The notes beneath the pieces are model-generated. The model saw only the letters and a program-made list of their open reading frames with translations. It was not told the DNA's origin and did no database searches. Below are positions 46,530 through 58,886 of a stretch of 64,000 bases of DNA, piece after piece. The number at the start of each line of letters is the position of its first letter. Position 1 is the stretch's first letter. This DNA comes from Aquatica leii. Lineage: Eukaryota > Arthropoda > Insecta > Coleoptera > Lampyridae. The translations under genes were made by a program, and so were the position numbers. The stretch lies in assembly GCA_035610365.1 (NCBI GenBank), contig CM069433.1, positions 132,326,545 to 132,390,544 on the forward strand. Direction: 5' to 3'.

Positions 46530-46821
46530 ATGGGCCGAATGTCAGACATGCTTATGCTCATGCTTATCATGTTTACAGTGGTGTTAAGTTGTTTTCACGC
46601 AATTTAATTTATTATTTTGTATATTTATATATAATTTATGTAATAGTGACCTATTACATAAATTTGTAAAAGCGAATTGGGTACCAGAGTTTTTGTTTAT
46701 AAATTATCGCGACAGTACATGAGCTGTCATGTGTTTAGCAGTGTAAAGCATGGTTAGTTGTGTTATTTGTGGCTGTTCCAAAATTCGAAAAATCCTAAGT
46801 CAACGAATTACATTGCACTGA
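46530..46821 (+). pseudogene. THAP-like first exon in repeat copy B
   Basis: The repeat (GTCAGACAT ... TTAAGTTGTTTTCACGCAAT) leads to an ATG at 46750 opening MVSCVICGCSKIRK and RITLH before a stop at 46819-46821. THAP zinc fingers, as in P-element transposases and their host relatives, begin with Met, a few residues, C-x(2-4)-C and then a FHRFP block; C-V-I-C and ITLH correspond. The rest of the finger and all downstream domains are missing. The match is short and rests on a pattern, not a full domain. Confidence 0.4.
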
Positions 46822-47252
46822 TACGTGTGAAATTTTATATACAAAGTAGGTTTGTTCAGAATTGATTTATTATAAGAAAAAAGTTGCTTAGCCTCACAAC
46901 CACAGTGATCAAATCCATACGCCACTGACAACCGGATACGAGTAATCCGCCATATTAGTTTACCATCGCGGTCTGTATTTCACTGAAACCTTCCCTCCTT
47001 TCCTTTTTTATCTCAATGAGTTTGGGGTCATACCTTCGGTATTAATTTAAAAAGTAAAATGAATAATAACATAGTTCCGGCTAACATACTTCAAGTCAAA
47101 TTTTTCAAAACTTTATTTATCATTAATTAATTTAGATAGAATTAAGTTGTGCAATCTGAAACAGATGGTACTTACTTTTAAGAATTAACTTTGAAGGGCC
47201 AAGAACACTCCTACAGTTAGACTGCACTTAACTGCACGGTAACTAATTTAAA

Positions 47253-47273
47253 ATGCTTCACTTAGAAGAAGCA
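47253..47273. repeat. Short hairpin ATGCTTC/GAAGCAT
   Basis: ATGCTTC and GAAGCAT face each other across a seven-base loop. It lies 35 bases from the hammerhead-like core, on its downstream side in minus-strand sense. Confidence 0.6.
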
Positions 47274-47307
47274 TACAAAACCACTATAGTTTATTTTTGT
47301 GGCAACC

Positions 47308-47336
47308 TTTCGTGCTACAAGCGAGCACTTCATCAG
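47308..47336 (-). ncRNA. Hammerhead-ribozyme-like core (copy 3)
   Basis: The minus strand reads CTGATGA, an A, stem II GTGCT-CGCTTGT-AGCAC (five perfect pairs), then GAAA. After it, GGTT...AAAC can form a short stem III with one mismatch, placing the cleavage dinucleotide at TA in AACTA. The TAGT that follows can pair with ACTA just upstream of the core as stem I, leaving two unpaired T. All three stems and every core position are therefore present in some form. The sequence differs from the two PLE copies at 33 and 37.8 kb outside the core. The extra A after CTGATGA is shared with them. Confidence 0.5.
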
Positions 47337-47796
47337 AATAGTTTAAAATGCAACAATCCACCGGATGAAGAACATGGGCAACTTTACGTGGCTAAAACTT
47401 CTTAATTACGTTAGGACTTGGTGTTTTTGATAACAATAACCAAATGATAATAATATACTACATTCAGAAAAAAAACAAATAAATGTTTATTGGTTACAAA
47501 GCAGTTAATACTTATAGTGTATTGATTTAGAAGGTAAAATCAAATAAAAATTGTAGAAATCCTTTAAAAAAAATTAAAGATTTTGAGTCAAATAAACCAA
47601 AAATTACGGACCTGTAGCATTAAATAGTTTGTTGACACCGGTAATAAAAAGAAATTAAAAAAAACGTAGTGATGTTTAATTCACTGTTGTAAGCACTACA
47701 CATTACTTCTCAGTAATTTGCTGACATTAAAAATAAATATAAATACAAAATAACGTTATCATTTAAGATGTAGTTGAAAGAATTTGTTACGTTACG

Positions 47797-47877
47797 CCCG
47801 GTCCGTTCTTAAATAAATTGATAACATTACTCGACTGATACCACTATACGTGATCCCAATAAGCGGCGTGCACTGTA
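47797..47877. repeat. Direct repeat, first copy
   Basis: CCGTTCTTAAATAAATTGAT and GATCCCAATAAGCGGCGTGC recur in order at 49111-49176 with few changes; the second copy lacks about 13 bases in the middle. The 1.3-kb spacing and same orientation are compatible with decayed terminal direct repeats or two insertions of one repeat. Confidence 0.7.
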
Positions 47878-48454
47878 CATGGAAATGTCAATAATTAAAA
47901 TTCTTAAATATAACAAATTTTAGGATTTTATTAGTTATTAATAGTTGCGGGTAATTGGTGGGTATTACAAATTGTTGTGGAATTCTGGTGAAAATTCGGT
48001 ATGAACCTACATTTTAAAATCTGTAGCAGTTTTGTGGAAAAATGTGGCGTGTTAGCTTTTATACCAACAAACCAAATTCATAATAAATACCTAAAAAAAA
48101 GAAAAAAAACACAACAAATGTTGTTTGCGGAATTATGAGTAAAATTGTGGGTTTTTTTGCAGTTTCTGCGGAGAATTGCGGTAAAGTCAGTTACCAACGC
48201 TGCAACAAAAACTTGACAAGTGACTTATAGTTATAAGATTGATTTAGTTCATTGAATTTTTTATTTTTTTTTAAATTGTTTAAGACCAATATAAACATTT
48301 TTTGCAATTTCTATTATTATTAATAAAAATATTCAGATTTTCTTACAAACCCCTATAAAAAAACGAGCTTTTATCTCATGCAAAAACGCGTATTAAAACG
48401 GAACACGCGCGAAGCGCGACGAGCTGTAACAACTATAAAAGAAGAAAATAATTT

Positions 48455-49105
48455 AATTGCCGAATACTAGGTTGGTTACAGAAGGATACAATTGATCAAG
48501 TACATCAGGTACCTGAAGTCATCAAACAAGGCGTCGTAAACATAAAGTATTGTGCAGCGGCATTCGTCGATGTGAACGACTTGTTTTCGAACGTAACTCC
48601 CTCATGCGCTATACATCGTAACAAAATGTTATTTACAGGAAACATACCTAGAATCAAGTACATCCAAAAAGTGATCATAGAAAAGCGTCTTAGGATTAAG
48701 ATCAACTAATTTCCAAATCAGTTTTATTGATCGGAGACCGACCTACAAAAACGAGACTTTACGGTGCAATCAATCAGTTTGTTCTGGGTTCTGAAAATGT
48801 CTACTGTGACGAAAGCTCAGCTTGTGTAATAACGGCAATACGAAAATTATCCAAAATAAAAAATTGTATTACAAATGCAACCCGTGAAAACCTGAATTCT
48901 GATATATCTACTATTCACATCGGATTTGCCTAGAAGTAAGTAAACATACATGAGAATATATGCAAACTCCAAAGCTATAGCGGAAAACGCAAAGACTGCA
49001 ACTCTGCTGAGAACATGCTCTAATACTATAATAGAATTCAGGTTATATTTTGATAACATAAACCGAACTTATGACTAATATAAATGATGTTTTTTCTATG
49101 TAGTA
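48455..49105. other. No recognised gene; open frames of unknown origin
   Basis: The plus strand reads VPEVIKQGVVNIKY and later LYGAINQFVLGSENV (frame 48727-48933) with a more balanced composition than neighbouring chance frames, so this may be decayed coding sequence. I do not recognise it. The stretch lies between the two direct repeats. Confidence 0.3.
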
Positions 49106-49110
49106 GCATA

Positions 49111-49176
49111 CGTCCGACCCGTTCTTTAATAAAGTGATAACATTATCCGTGATTCCAATAAGCGACGTTCACTGTA
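49111..49176. repeat. Direct repeat, second copy
   Basis: Partner of 47797-47877: CCCGTTCTTTAATAAAGTGA and GTGATTCCAATAAGCGACGT in the same order and orientation. Confidence 0.7.
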
Positions 49177-49179
49177 TTA

Positions 49180-52100
49180 GAAAGACCTATATTCTAAATT
49201 TATTTGAAATCGCTTAGTAATTTACAGCAAATGCTTAAGATGTAACAGAGTTGACTATCATATTATATATCAGCTTCTTTAAATCCTAACCGCTCTACCA
49301 ACAAATGTATTTGCTTATACAATTATAAGATAATTACTCTGATCGCAAATAATAATAATAAATAACAGAAAAAACAAGAGAGATTAAACGTATAATAAAT
49401 GTTAATCTTCTGTAGGACATTAATTTTTCTTAACATTTTACTTTTAAATTTAAAAGCAATTTTCTCTTGATTTGTAATTTCCATTTTCGTTACGTCGAAA
49501 TTAATACGTTAAAAGACAATTTAGCAACAAACGATTTTGCAGAATTTTCTATTTAAAGAAATTTCAGTCCAGAGATGAAGTCAATATTTGTAGACACAGT
49601 AGACGTAGTTCGAATTATTACATAATAAAATAATATTGAAACTTTTCAACATTGGTAACTAAAATCGTTGAACAAATAACATAAATAACTTAGTTAAATC
49701 AATATTAAACGGTCCTTATAAAAAATGCTGTAATACACATATTATATATACAAAATTTACTAAACGTATAAAGCAAATTAATAGAAAGATTTCTCTTGAT
49801 TGATAAGATCGGGAATCAAAAATAATTTTTATTGACATGTAAAACAACTAGCGATTTTTTTAAATTGTTAATGCAAATTATCATTAGTGAAGGAAAAACA
49901 CAAAAAATTAAAAACATAAATTAAAAAATTAACGTAGTTGCCAAAGAAAAAAAGTTCTGTGTGTAGACAAAAACTTAAAAAACTAAAAGCAAGACGCGGA
50001 TTAAATATAAATAATTTATAAGAAATAAATCAACCTAAATATTAATAATATGGTCTCAAAAACGGCGAATAAGAAAAAATAAATAAAAGCGATAGTACAA
50101 AAATGCACTTTAGTATTAAAAAATGTAAATAAATATTAAAAAAACCAAAAATAATTTGAAATAAGAACAACACTAAAAATAGACAAATATCACATTATAT
50201 AAACCTACAGAAACTGAACAAAAACCACGTGAAAAACAAATGTCATGCTACAATGAATGAAAATTACGAGATGCCACACAATGAACGCCGACGATATTTT
50301 TATAAATTTTTAAAACTGTATTATAAAAATAACTCGTACTTTTTAAATTTAAATAATTACTTCAGTTTGAATCGATCAATAAATTTCATAAGTGGACAAG
50401 CGGAGGCAGAAATATTTTTGAATTTTTAATTTGGTTGCCACAAAAAGAAACCAAAAGGAGTTCATTCAACGCCTCTTTATTTTGATTTCGTTTAGCTTAT
50501 AAATAATTGTCAACGCCTTCAAAGCGCAAAGAGTGTTCTATAACGACATTCAAGTAATGTCACTTCTGAAAGTTTATAATATACGAATATAAAGTATTGC
50601 AAGAGCAAAGTGGATGGGCGTATACAGGGATGATTTATATTAGTTTGAAGCGACCGAGCGCTTTTCCTTTATTGCTGTAGTGCGTGATCAATGGGCGGAA
50701 GTATATACCTTGCGATACTATATAATAGTTGTTTGAAAATAATGATCCACATGGTACATTACCTCGTATTCAAATATATTTTAAAAGTCCTTTATTGCAG
50801 TTATTATAAACACCTATATGAAAATTAACTGCTACAGTACCATTTCAAAGTTTCACAATGTACATGACACGACGGAATAATTGGTTCATATGTAAAACCA
50901 ATTTGATTTTTACTGGTGTCCAGTAATATCTGCAACCAATTAGTCTTATAATCGTAGTAATTGCTAAAAATGTACCGATGTGTGTTCAATGTTTTTTTTC
51001 ATCATATGTATTTTACAATAACTAAAAATAATATAAACTAAAAACATTTAACAATAAATATATTACAAATAATACTGAATGGAAATCAACAATGAACCAC
51101 ATACAAATATTTTAAAATGTCAGAAATTTAAAACTTAAAAAAACTATTTCTCAGAATTTTTATCCTTTTAAATAGCATTTATAATAGTTTTAGCTTTTTC
51201 AGGCGCAATCAAACAGAAAGTTCTGTTTTTTGTTTCAAATAAATCTAAAGACTTTAAAATGCATTAATTGCTTTTTCATTGTTTTAATTTTTCACTAAAC
51301 TAACGTACCATTATATTGATTGCATATTATAACACGCATTAAAATTAGATTTTCACTATTTAAAAATAGTTAATATTACTCACCTACTGTGTTTGTAGTT
51401 TTTTTAATTCAAAAAAATATATTATTTCAAGAAGTTAATAGACCCTTAAAAATTCTAATTCTCAAAGTGATATAAAAAGAGAAAATTTATAAACTCAAAG
51501 CGCAATAATTATATCTAAAAACTAGACAAGCAATAAACAAAAATAAACCGAAACAAAAACAAAAACTAAACCCTAACTCACAGGTATGAAAGCAGCATAG
51601 CAAAAGGCAAAAAATAGAAAAATTAGTTTTTGTTGAGTATGCAAACAGAACTTCATACATCAATTACACAGAAAGAAGTGTACTCTTCTCTTTCTTATCA
51701 TTTCGATAGAGAATTTAATTATCCTGAAGGTGTCGTGTTCCAAATTAGCTCGTTCCATTAAAAAATTCAATTTTGGCACTTTGAACTGCTACATCTTTGA
51801 CCTTTAATACAGAACACCTTGTATAACAAAATTAAGTGTTTGAAACTTTTATGTATTAGTACTTCAAATAGTGCTTATACCTCATACCAAAATATGATTT
51901 CGATAGAAGATTTTGTTTCTCAAAATCATGTAATTCTTTGGTCATAAATTTGAAAGAAAAATTTCAAAACTGCTTATAACCTTATATCATTATGAGGATT
52001 CCAAAAACGTATTAAAATACAGAATGTTCCATTAAAAAAATAAGTTTTTGTTGTCCTGATATTGTGGAATACTTTGTACAGTTAAAAATAATTTTAAAGG

Positions 52101-52225
52101 ATTATACAACTTCTATAAATATTGTTTTTATATTTTGTATAATAAGCGAGTATTTCACTTTGACACATTATCGGCCTACCCTGTATGTGCCGAATGTAAA
52201 TCGTTACAAAATAAATTTCACCTAT
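49180..52225. other. AT-rich stretch with weak mariner-end traces
   Basis: No recognised gene. ACACCTTGTATAAC (about 51817) and GGCCTACCCTGTATGTG (about 52172) look like right ends of mariner-type MITEs, and GTTCCATTAAAAAA occurs twice (51751 and 52024), but no matching left ends were found. The frame at 50229-50429 is unrecognised. Confidence 0.4.
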
Positions 52226-52229
52226 AAAA

Positions 52230-52297
52230 CAAACAAAGAAGAAGAAAAAGAAGAAGAATAAGAAAAAGAAGAATAAGAAGAAAAAGAAAAAGAATAA
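52230..52297 (+). repeat. (GAA)n/(AAG)n purine microsatellite
   Basis: About 68 bases of interrupted AAG/GAA/AAAAG units. It accounts for the Phe-rich run in the minus-strand frame at 52094-52552, which is not a gene. Confidence 0.9.
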
Positions 52298-53269
52298 AGC
52301 TGACTGTAGATGCAAAAAAACTAAAACGTTTAAAGTTCTAAAAAAATCTATCTCAAAAAACTTGTGTGATGATGAAATTTTGTATAAATGTAAACGTGTC
52401 TTCGGAGCAAGCAAGATATTGAAATTGCAATATTCATTTGCCACACTTTTGTGACAGTAGTAAAAGTTATTACACACAATGTTATCGGTAACAACTCGAA
52501 TGTGTAGCAAGGATAGACGTCTAAGCTTCGTCATCCGATTCTTCAGTTTCAATTATTAAATCTAATACTAAACGCAATCCAGCAAAGTCGATGAATTCTA
52601 CTTATGGAAGAATCCTAAAGGACGCGAATGCATGTGTACTAAGGAAAGTTTATATATTTTGTAACAAACTACTTATCTATATAAATAGGATAAGAGTACT
52701 ACTAAGTTCACGCTTAACAAAAAAAATTGAAAAAAAAATTAAACAGTTTGCTATATAATTAAACAATATCTAGATTTTGTTGTAAAAACAGTTAAATGCC
52801 ATCGTCACTGCAGGGTTAAATATGAAATAGAATATAGAACAGGTATCATTCAAGAACTTCATAAGTACAGCTTTTATATGTTGTTTACATATATCAAAGA
52901 AAATATAAATGAAAATAGATCTAGTTCTGAAACGACCCTTAATGATGCTTTAAGATACCTTAAAAATGAGAAGATGGGTAATTTGATAGAAATTCAAAAT
53001 ATTGCGTTCACACTTTGAGAGAAAATTTTAGCCATAACAAAGCTTACTGTAAGAAAAAAATTATCTACAAAATATTTATAAAGGTGAAACTCTTGAAATC
53101 TTACCCGGAACAATATAGATTTAGATGAAATTAAAACGAATTTATTAAGCCACGACGGGGTTTAAACGTAAGTAATAAAAGAATTAAAATTTCAAAACAA
53201 TTGGAATTGGATTTTGTAATGAAGAGTTTGACAAACAGTCGTAAAATATTAGAAATTTTAAATCTGTTT

Positions 53270-54110
53270 TGACACTGCATTAGTTACCATGTTTAAGAGG
53301 AAATTGAAACAGAACTAACATATCATGCTACTAAAATTAAATCGTGGGTACCGAGACCACTCAATTATACGTCAGAATTGTTTAAAGGTCCTGCATTTGA
53401 CAATTTCGATAAATTCATGAACACTTTAAACGAAAAAAACACACTTCATGATACCGTAGGAATTCTTTACCAATTACCAAGTACATCTAAAAAACGTAAA
53501 TGTGCCTTTCATCTTAATGACGAGGAAATCCAGCCAAATAACCTCAACTATTAAAAAAAATTAAACGTGTAGATTGGATGTAATCATCAAAAAACTCAAG
53601 ATATTTATTAAAAACATAACAGGTACTGCTTCCCTCCTATTAATGAACCACCGACAAATTATTCTTGTTTGGCATACGCCAAAAAATGGCAAAACAAGTA
53701 GAAAATGAGTGTGATCAAAAATATATCTGCGTTACTTATGACCTGGTAATTGCGAAAATGGCATTTCAACCGCAACACATTGAAACTCCCATTTGCAATA
53801 ACATATTTATTTTATTAAGCGCTGCATACAAATCCTCTTTTTTAAAACTATCAAAAAATAATGGAAGAATAAAGCGTGCCTCATAATACTACAAAAAGGT
53901 TTTCTACAAGGAACCCATTATAACCGCTGCAAAAGGATATATGACATACTTGCTGTCGCTTTAAAATATTTGTTGATAGAGCAATTTTTGAAGTCACAAA
54001 ATATGAGAATTGTAAAGAGTTAATTGCGAAAGTAAAGAAGATTCAAGATTGTACAAGTGACATTGCGTTATCTGAAAATCTTGAACGATTCATAAAAGAA
54101 GCACAATAAA
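53270..54110 (+). pseudogene. Fragment of an unnamed multicopy insect gene family
   Basis: Successive frames read ELTYHATKIKSWVPRPL, then GPAFDNFDKFMNTLNEK, TLHDTVGILYQLPST, QKYICVTYDLVIAKMAF and GTHYNRCKRIYDILAVA. I recognise the order FDNFD---TL-GK-T-HDTVGI-YQ, then KY--VTYDLAIAK-A-QIQ, then HYNRCKR---LLALAL, from uncharacterised proteins present in many copies in insect genomes; their copy number suggests a mobile origin. Spacing between the last two blocks is shorter than I recall, so a segment is deleted. Stops and at least three frame changes make it a pseudogene. Function is unknown. Confidence 0.55.
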
Positions 54111-54114
54111 TATT

Positions 54115-57100
54115 ATACAGAAACTGAACAAGGACGTTATGGTGGTACTGCGTAATATTACGTAAATACTAGAAAATTAATGTCGATTGGTTGTTATGTT
54201 ACAAATTCTCTAGTATGAAATTTATCCTCGGTACGCCTACTTTTCGTTGTTATAGTAGGGCTAGTATGTCAAATTGTCAAACACGACATTCTTTTCATTC
54301 TTCCGGTAAAGTTCGAAAGACGCAAACTTCGTTTATCGTTTTATACGCCCAACAAAGCTTTCCTCGTTAAATGTTTCACCTACACCTATGTGAAAATAAA
54401 TTAGGAAATTGCTGCGGTTTTAGCTGTTTTTTTTTTATCTGTGGAGTTGATAAGCACAGGCTGCAATTGAAAAATTTCCATGATGTCACGTCACTAGAGT
54501 TAACACCACTTACACTTTCGAGAGGTTTAATACAATCATATTGGAGGCAACAATTACCCAAGTTACGAAGTTAATTGGAGGGAAACTCTGCGCATTTGCT
54601 TGTTTTCGGTATTCGTAAAAAAAGGGATTTATTTGTGATAACGCCGTATGTAAGTTTTCTTTTGTGTTAGATTTCAATTAAGTTTGTAACCTGCGTTTGG
54701 GAGTTCAGCAGTAATCTTTTTATGTCAGACCCCGTAAATAGATTCAACTGGCTGAATTTTCTGTTTTTTTTTGTTTTTGGTACGTTTGTTTAGTTCAATA
54801 TTAGCATCAAAAACGTTTTGCTCGTTATTTTATTGCGTGTGATTTAAGTTATTGGTATTTCAAGTTGTTTTACAATCATTACTAGTATTTTTTTTTTTTT
54901 TTGAATGCATAAAGTCCCGTGGTTTTGATTTTAATTTAGTATTTTACTTGTTTATCTCAGTAAAATAACAATTCTATATAATTTACGACTTCCTTTTGGA
55001 ATGTAAGTTGATCCATTTTTCTTGGTATCTACACTTTGTTTAGGCTGAGTTCTTTTATAAAGCGCGATTACGAGCCACCTGCTATTTAGCGAGCTAAGCA
55101 TTTTGGTGAGAAATGTTTTCTGTCGAAGGTCTACGTGTCAAGATGCACATGGCCAATTATAGTTTTCATCTTTGTTAATTTAGTTCGTTTAATGTTCTAT
55201 CTTTTACAAAGATTTTACAGTGCAAGTTCAATTAGTTAAGTAGGGGTACGAAGTTTTAAAAGAGGTAAAATTTTGTTTTTGGGGAGGAAAGGAATCGATG
55301 AATCGTTGGTCGCAATTAAGAAGAACCGGGGACTGAGATGTAGTTGAGTGATTAGGGTACTTTTACCCTATCGTTATGTATTACCGCGGAAGTTAGTTGG
55401 AACCGTGAAAATTAAGTGTTGTGGTGAAAAGTTTGATTTTTTTTTCAAATTTCGTAATTTACGGTTTATATAGACTTCATGGTTTCCAAAAATAAACAAT
55501 CACGTTCGAGGGATTTAATGTCGATGTGTTATGTGGAAAAATCCTAATTTCGCCGTTGTGCGGTTATAAATTAAATTGTGAAATAAATCTTCCGCCGGTA
55601 TTCTATTGTTTGTGGATTCCATCGAGCTTGTATCCAACTACGGTACACCTGAAGCGACCGAAGTCAATCTAAAGTCGTAGCTTTCGGAAACCACTGTGAC
55701 CCGCAGTTCACCTGGAATCTACAATTAAGTAAAGGTATTTATCGATTTTGGTTGTTACCGTGTAGTGAACCGCGATTGATATGAAGTAAAAGCTTTGAAT
55801 TTGAGCCGATTGAATTACGACTAACGTTAAATTTAATTATTTCAAGTAACACTTAATGGTGTTTGCGTGAAGTTAAATGTAATTAATTTCGTTTTGTGCG
55901 TATGTAAAAGTAAATCTTATTCACATATAAAAGATAATGTAACGATATGTAAACTATATTTTGTTTAGTTCAAAGTAAAGTTTCGGAAGTTTATTTTATA
56001 ACTTGTGTATTTTTAGTTTAATTGAATTGTTTATTACTTATGCGGTCAAGGCCTTGAAGTTTATTTGTATTATGTTTTATTTGAAAAAGTCGAGTTAACG
56101 CTATTATTAGTATTATTTTCTTTTTATATATATTTTAATTTTTGTATTCAGATTGTTCATTTTTTTTTGTTTGTTTGTCTTGCTTATGATTATTTCATTT
56201 CTTTTATTCAAATTTGTTTAATATTCATTATTACTTATTTTTTTTTTATTCAATCAATAAATGTTAAATTGTTAAACTGTAAAGAGCTTTTATTCATTCA
56301 GCTGCCGCATACGTAATTTTTGTTTTTAAGGTTGGCATCCTCGTATACTTTGTAATGTTAAACTGCGTTTCAAGTTTTCAGCGAAAATACTTAACGGATT
56401 TCAATGAAATTTTGCACAATGAAAGATTACATAATTCTTTATTGTCTGAGTCAATTTTATTGATAACGTTTTGTAATTATCACAGTTAATTAGAAAAATA
56501 CATAATTTTACAAAAAAAGTTCAGTCTGTAAGTTACATTATACACATTGCAATGGTCAAAACAAAAAATTATTTGGACTTTTGGTTTTGCTGAAATCTTG
56601 AAACGCAATTTAATGATTTTGAAAGAACTCGCGAACTCCGCCTTTTCTAAGAAGTGATATGCATTTAGACCAATCACGTATAGTGAAATCAACATTTAGA
56701 TAAGATATGGATTCAACAGGAAGCCCTTTCCAAGGTATATAAAATATAGGTGATCTAATTAAACGTACGACTAAATTCTTATAATTTGTTTGCATGAAAA
56801 TCAAAAATAACGTTGATCCATGTTAAAAACGTAATTTACCTCATTGCGTCTTGTATCTTCTTGCACGTCAGTTATTATTCCAAGTTATAAGCTAACCTCT
56901 AAAAAATCATTGGTAACTTCCTCCATATTAAAAAAAATATGCACGTAATTAGAATCGTTTTGAATGGAATTTTTATGATATGCGCTGAATAAGTATTTAT
57001 AGAATGAAACAAATAAAAAATTGAATTGAATTTTAAAAAAAAGTTTTTGTTTCAGAAAGCGTTGTCGTTTTTAGCAAATTTTAAAGTTGAATTCTTTAAA

Positions 57101-58790
57101 AAGTTGGTGTCGACACATATTTGCTAGCTTATTTCGTTAAATATTTAGTCGACGCTAACTTGCCTAAGCTTACTGATAAACTCAGTCAAGTTAGCCCCCC
57201 ACTTTCATTTTTTAAATTATATATTCCAGTGCTTAATTCTTAATTAATAAAAATAAAAACAAATTTGGGGGCTAACTGGAACACTAGTCCCCCGTTTTTT
57301 CACTTTTTTACAATTTTTTTGCGTATTTAATCCTGTTTTTTGTGTTCAATTGAGCCTATATTATTTTTAACTGTGCATGTTTAATTTGAAATTGTAACTA
57401 GAAACTGAATTCAAGCTTACATCGAACTTACACACATGTTCAAGCAAGTTTGCTGTAAACTTGCAAAATAAGCTTGAAACAGGCGTGCAGTTGATACGTG
57501 CATTGAATTAAATTTTTGATGAAGTGCATGCTTTTAAGTACATTACAAATAGCGCATGAACTGCTTGTAAAAAAATTCATTTGCAGCCATTACACATTTG
57601 TAAGTTCTGTTTGCAAAAATACCAACGAAAAGTAAAGCCTGGCGCAATCAAAAGAAATAACTTGAATGGTAATACTCAAAGTTAGTATATTAATGTTTTG
57701 TACATTTATGCAGGTTAAAAAAAAACAAACTAGGCAATAGGTTATTCAAACTGTACCACACGGCTATTGTGACCAAAACTACCCTATTGTAACCGCGTGT
57801 GTATTTGGAGTCTCACCAAAATAAACATGTTTTAACAATTTTCTCCATAGTTAGTTTTCGTACGGTTAAAAAAACACAATAACTTTTAAATAAAAAAACT
57901 ATTGTGGCTAGAGCGACCGTTTTTGTCTTGGCATTGTGGCAGTCAACGTCTTAAATGTAAATAGGGTTTTAATTACGAACAAAGCAAAATAAGCTTGATG
58001 CAAACTTGTGTGGTAACTAGAGTGTTTGATTCAAGCTTCTTTTTCTTCTACTTGCTGCAAGTTTCTATCCTTGGGACAATCTTGAATCAACTTATTCTGA
58101 TATCTGCGAACTTTGTTGGATTTCGCCTTTTTAAATTTATATTGACTAAGAAACCTACTGACAATTAATAGAAAAAGTACTCATAGCTAACAGCTAACAA
58201 GCACTTAGTTGACAAGACTTTTATAGCTTTTGCATCCAACGGGTACTATAATATGTCTTTCTCTAAAATTGTCATATTTTTTAGGACATGGCAAAAATAG
58301 ATAATAACTGTTACTTATAATAATGTTAGATATATTTACTTAAATAACACATTTTGTAACCAAATAAGAAGTATTTTTGGTGCAAAACAATTGGGTAATA
58401 AAATCTGGCGCATTTAATTAAAAAAAAATTCAATCAAAGTGACCTTACCTGACCTTTTGTGTTAATAAGTTATTTTAAGTTACTCGTAAATAATAAAATG
58501 ACAGTTGAAACGATTCGCGAAAAATAATAAAATAATAGTCTGGCACTATTGCGAATAAAATAATTAAAATTGAAGCTAATGTAAGTAAATACATAAGCTA
58601 CATTTAATTATGATTCATAATTTACTTTAAAATATTTTGTGTCTATTATGTTTCATCGTAAAACGACGACAAAAATCCAATTCATTCAAAGTTAAGTTTA
58701 AATGCAATCCGAGCTGAAGACAAAACAAAACAATTCTGATAAGGCGGAGCGTATTATTTTCAAGTTTAAAAACGATACTGTTTCCATCTA
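54115..58790. other. Mostly unrecognised; includes a GC-richer stretch at 55.27-55.75 kb
   Basis: The stretch from about 55270 to 55750 is noticeably richer in G and C than its surroundings and ends in TTAAGTAAAG|GTATTT, a possible splice donor. It could be an untranslated first exon, but no frame is convincingly coding. Frames at 56486-56695 and 56610-56804 on the minus strand are unrecognised; the latter includes IRDWSKCISLLRKGG. No repeat with an in-window partner was found. Confidence 0.35.
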
Positions 58791-58791
58791 G

Positions 58792-58860
58792 CGGATCTCA
58801 TTCAACACAGAGCCGAAGGAGGCCAACCTTAAGTGTATTTCAGAATAGTTACAACTCAAG
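58792..58860 (+). CDS. Candidate internal exon of an unknown host gene
   Basis: A 69-base stretch is bounded by TTTCCATCTAG on the left and CTCAAG|GTAAGT, a near-perfect donor, on the right. One frame is open throughout and reads GSHSTQSRRRPTLSVF and then QNSYNSR, a basic, Ser/Thr-rich peptide unlike the Asn/Ile/Phe-rich chance peptides elsewhere. The GC level is clearly above that of the flanks. I do not recognise the protein. A noncoding exon or single-copy repeat remains possible; the call rests on splice sites and composition. Confidence 0.35.
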
Positions 58861-58886
58861 GTAAGTTCCGGGGTTGTAACCAACCA

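Larger units (their letters stand above)
47081..48445. repeat. Dispersed repeat, long copy, with GCGCGAAGCGC hairpin
   Basis: The left end (47081-47103) matches 43407-43429 over 23 bases. The right end (48290-48433) matches 43480-43620, including the 11-bp hairpin at 48407-48417 and the following tGTAACAAC. If these are one element, this copy is about 1.36 kb against 0.23 kb for the copy at 43.4 kb, and it encloses the hammerhead-like core at 47.3 kb. No protein is encoded. Confidence 0.45.

Noticed and set aside
46353..46607. 84-codon frame with balanced composition
   Set aside because: It overlaps the repeated block that precedes the THAP-like start, and no domain was recognised.
52094..52552. 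152-codon minus-strand frame with a long Phe run
   Set aside because: The Phe run is translation of the GAA/AAG microsatellite, and the remainder has no recognisable domain.
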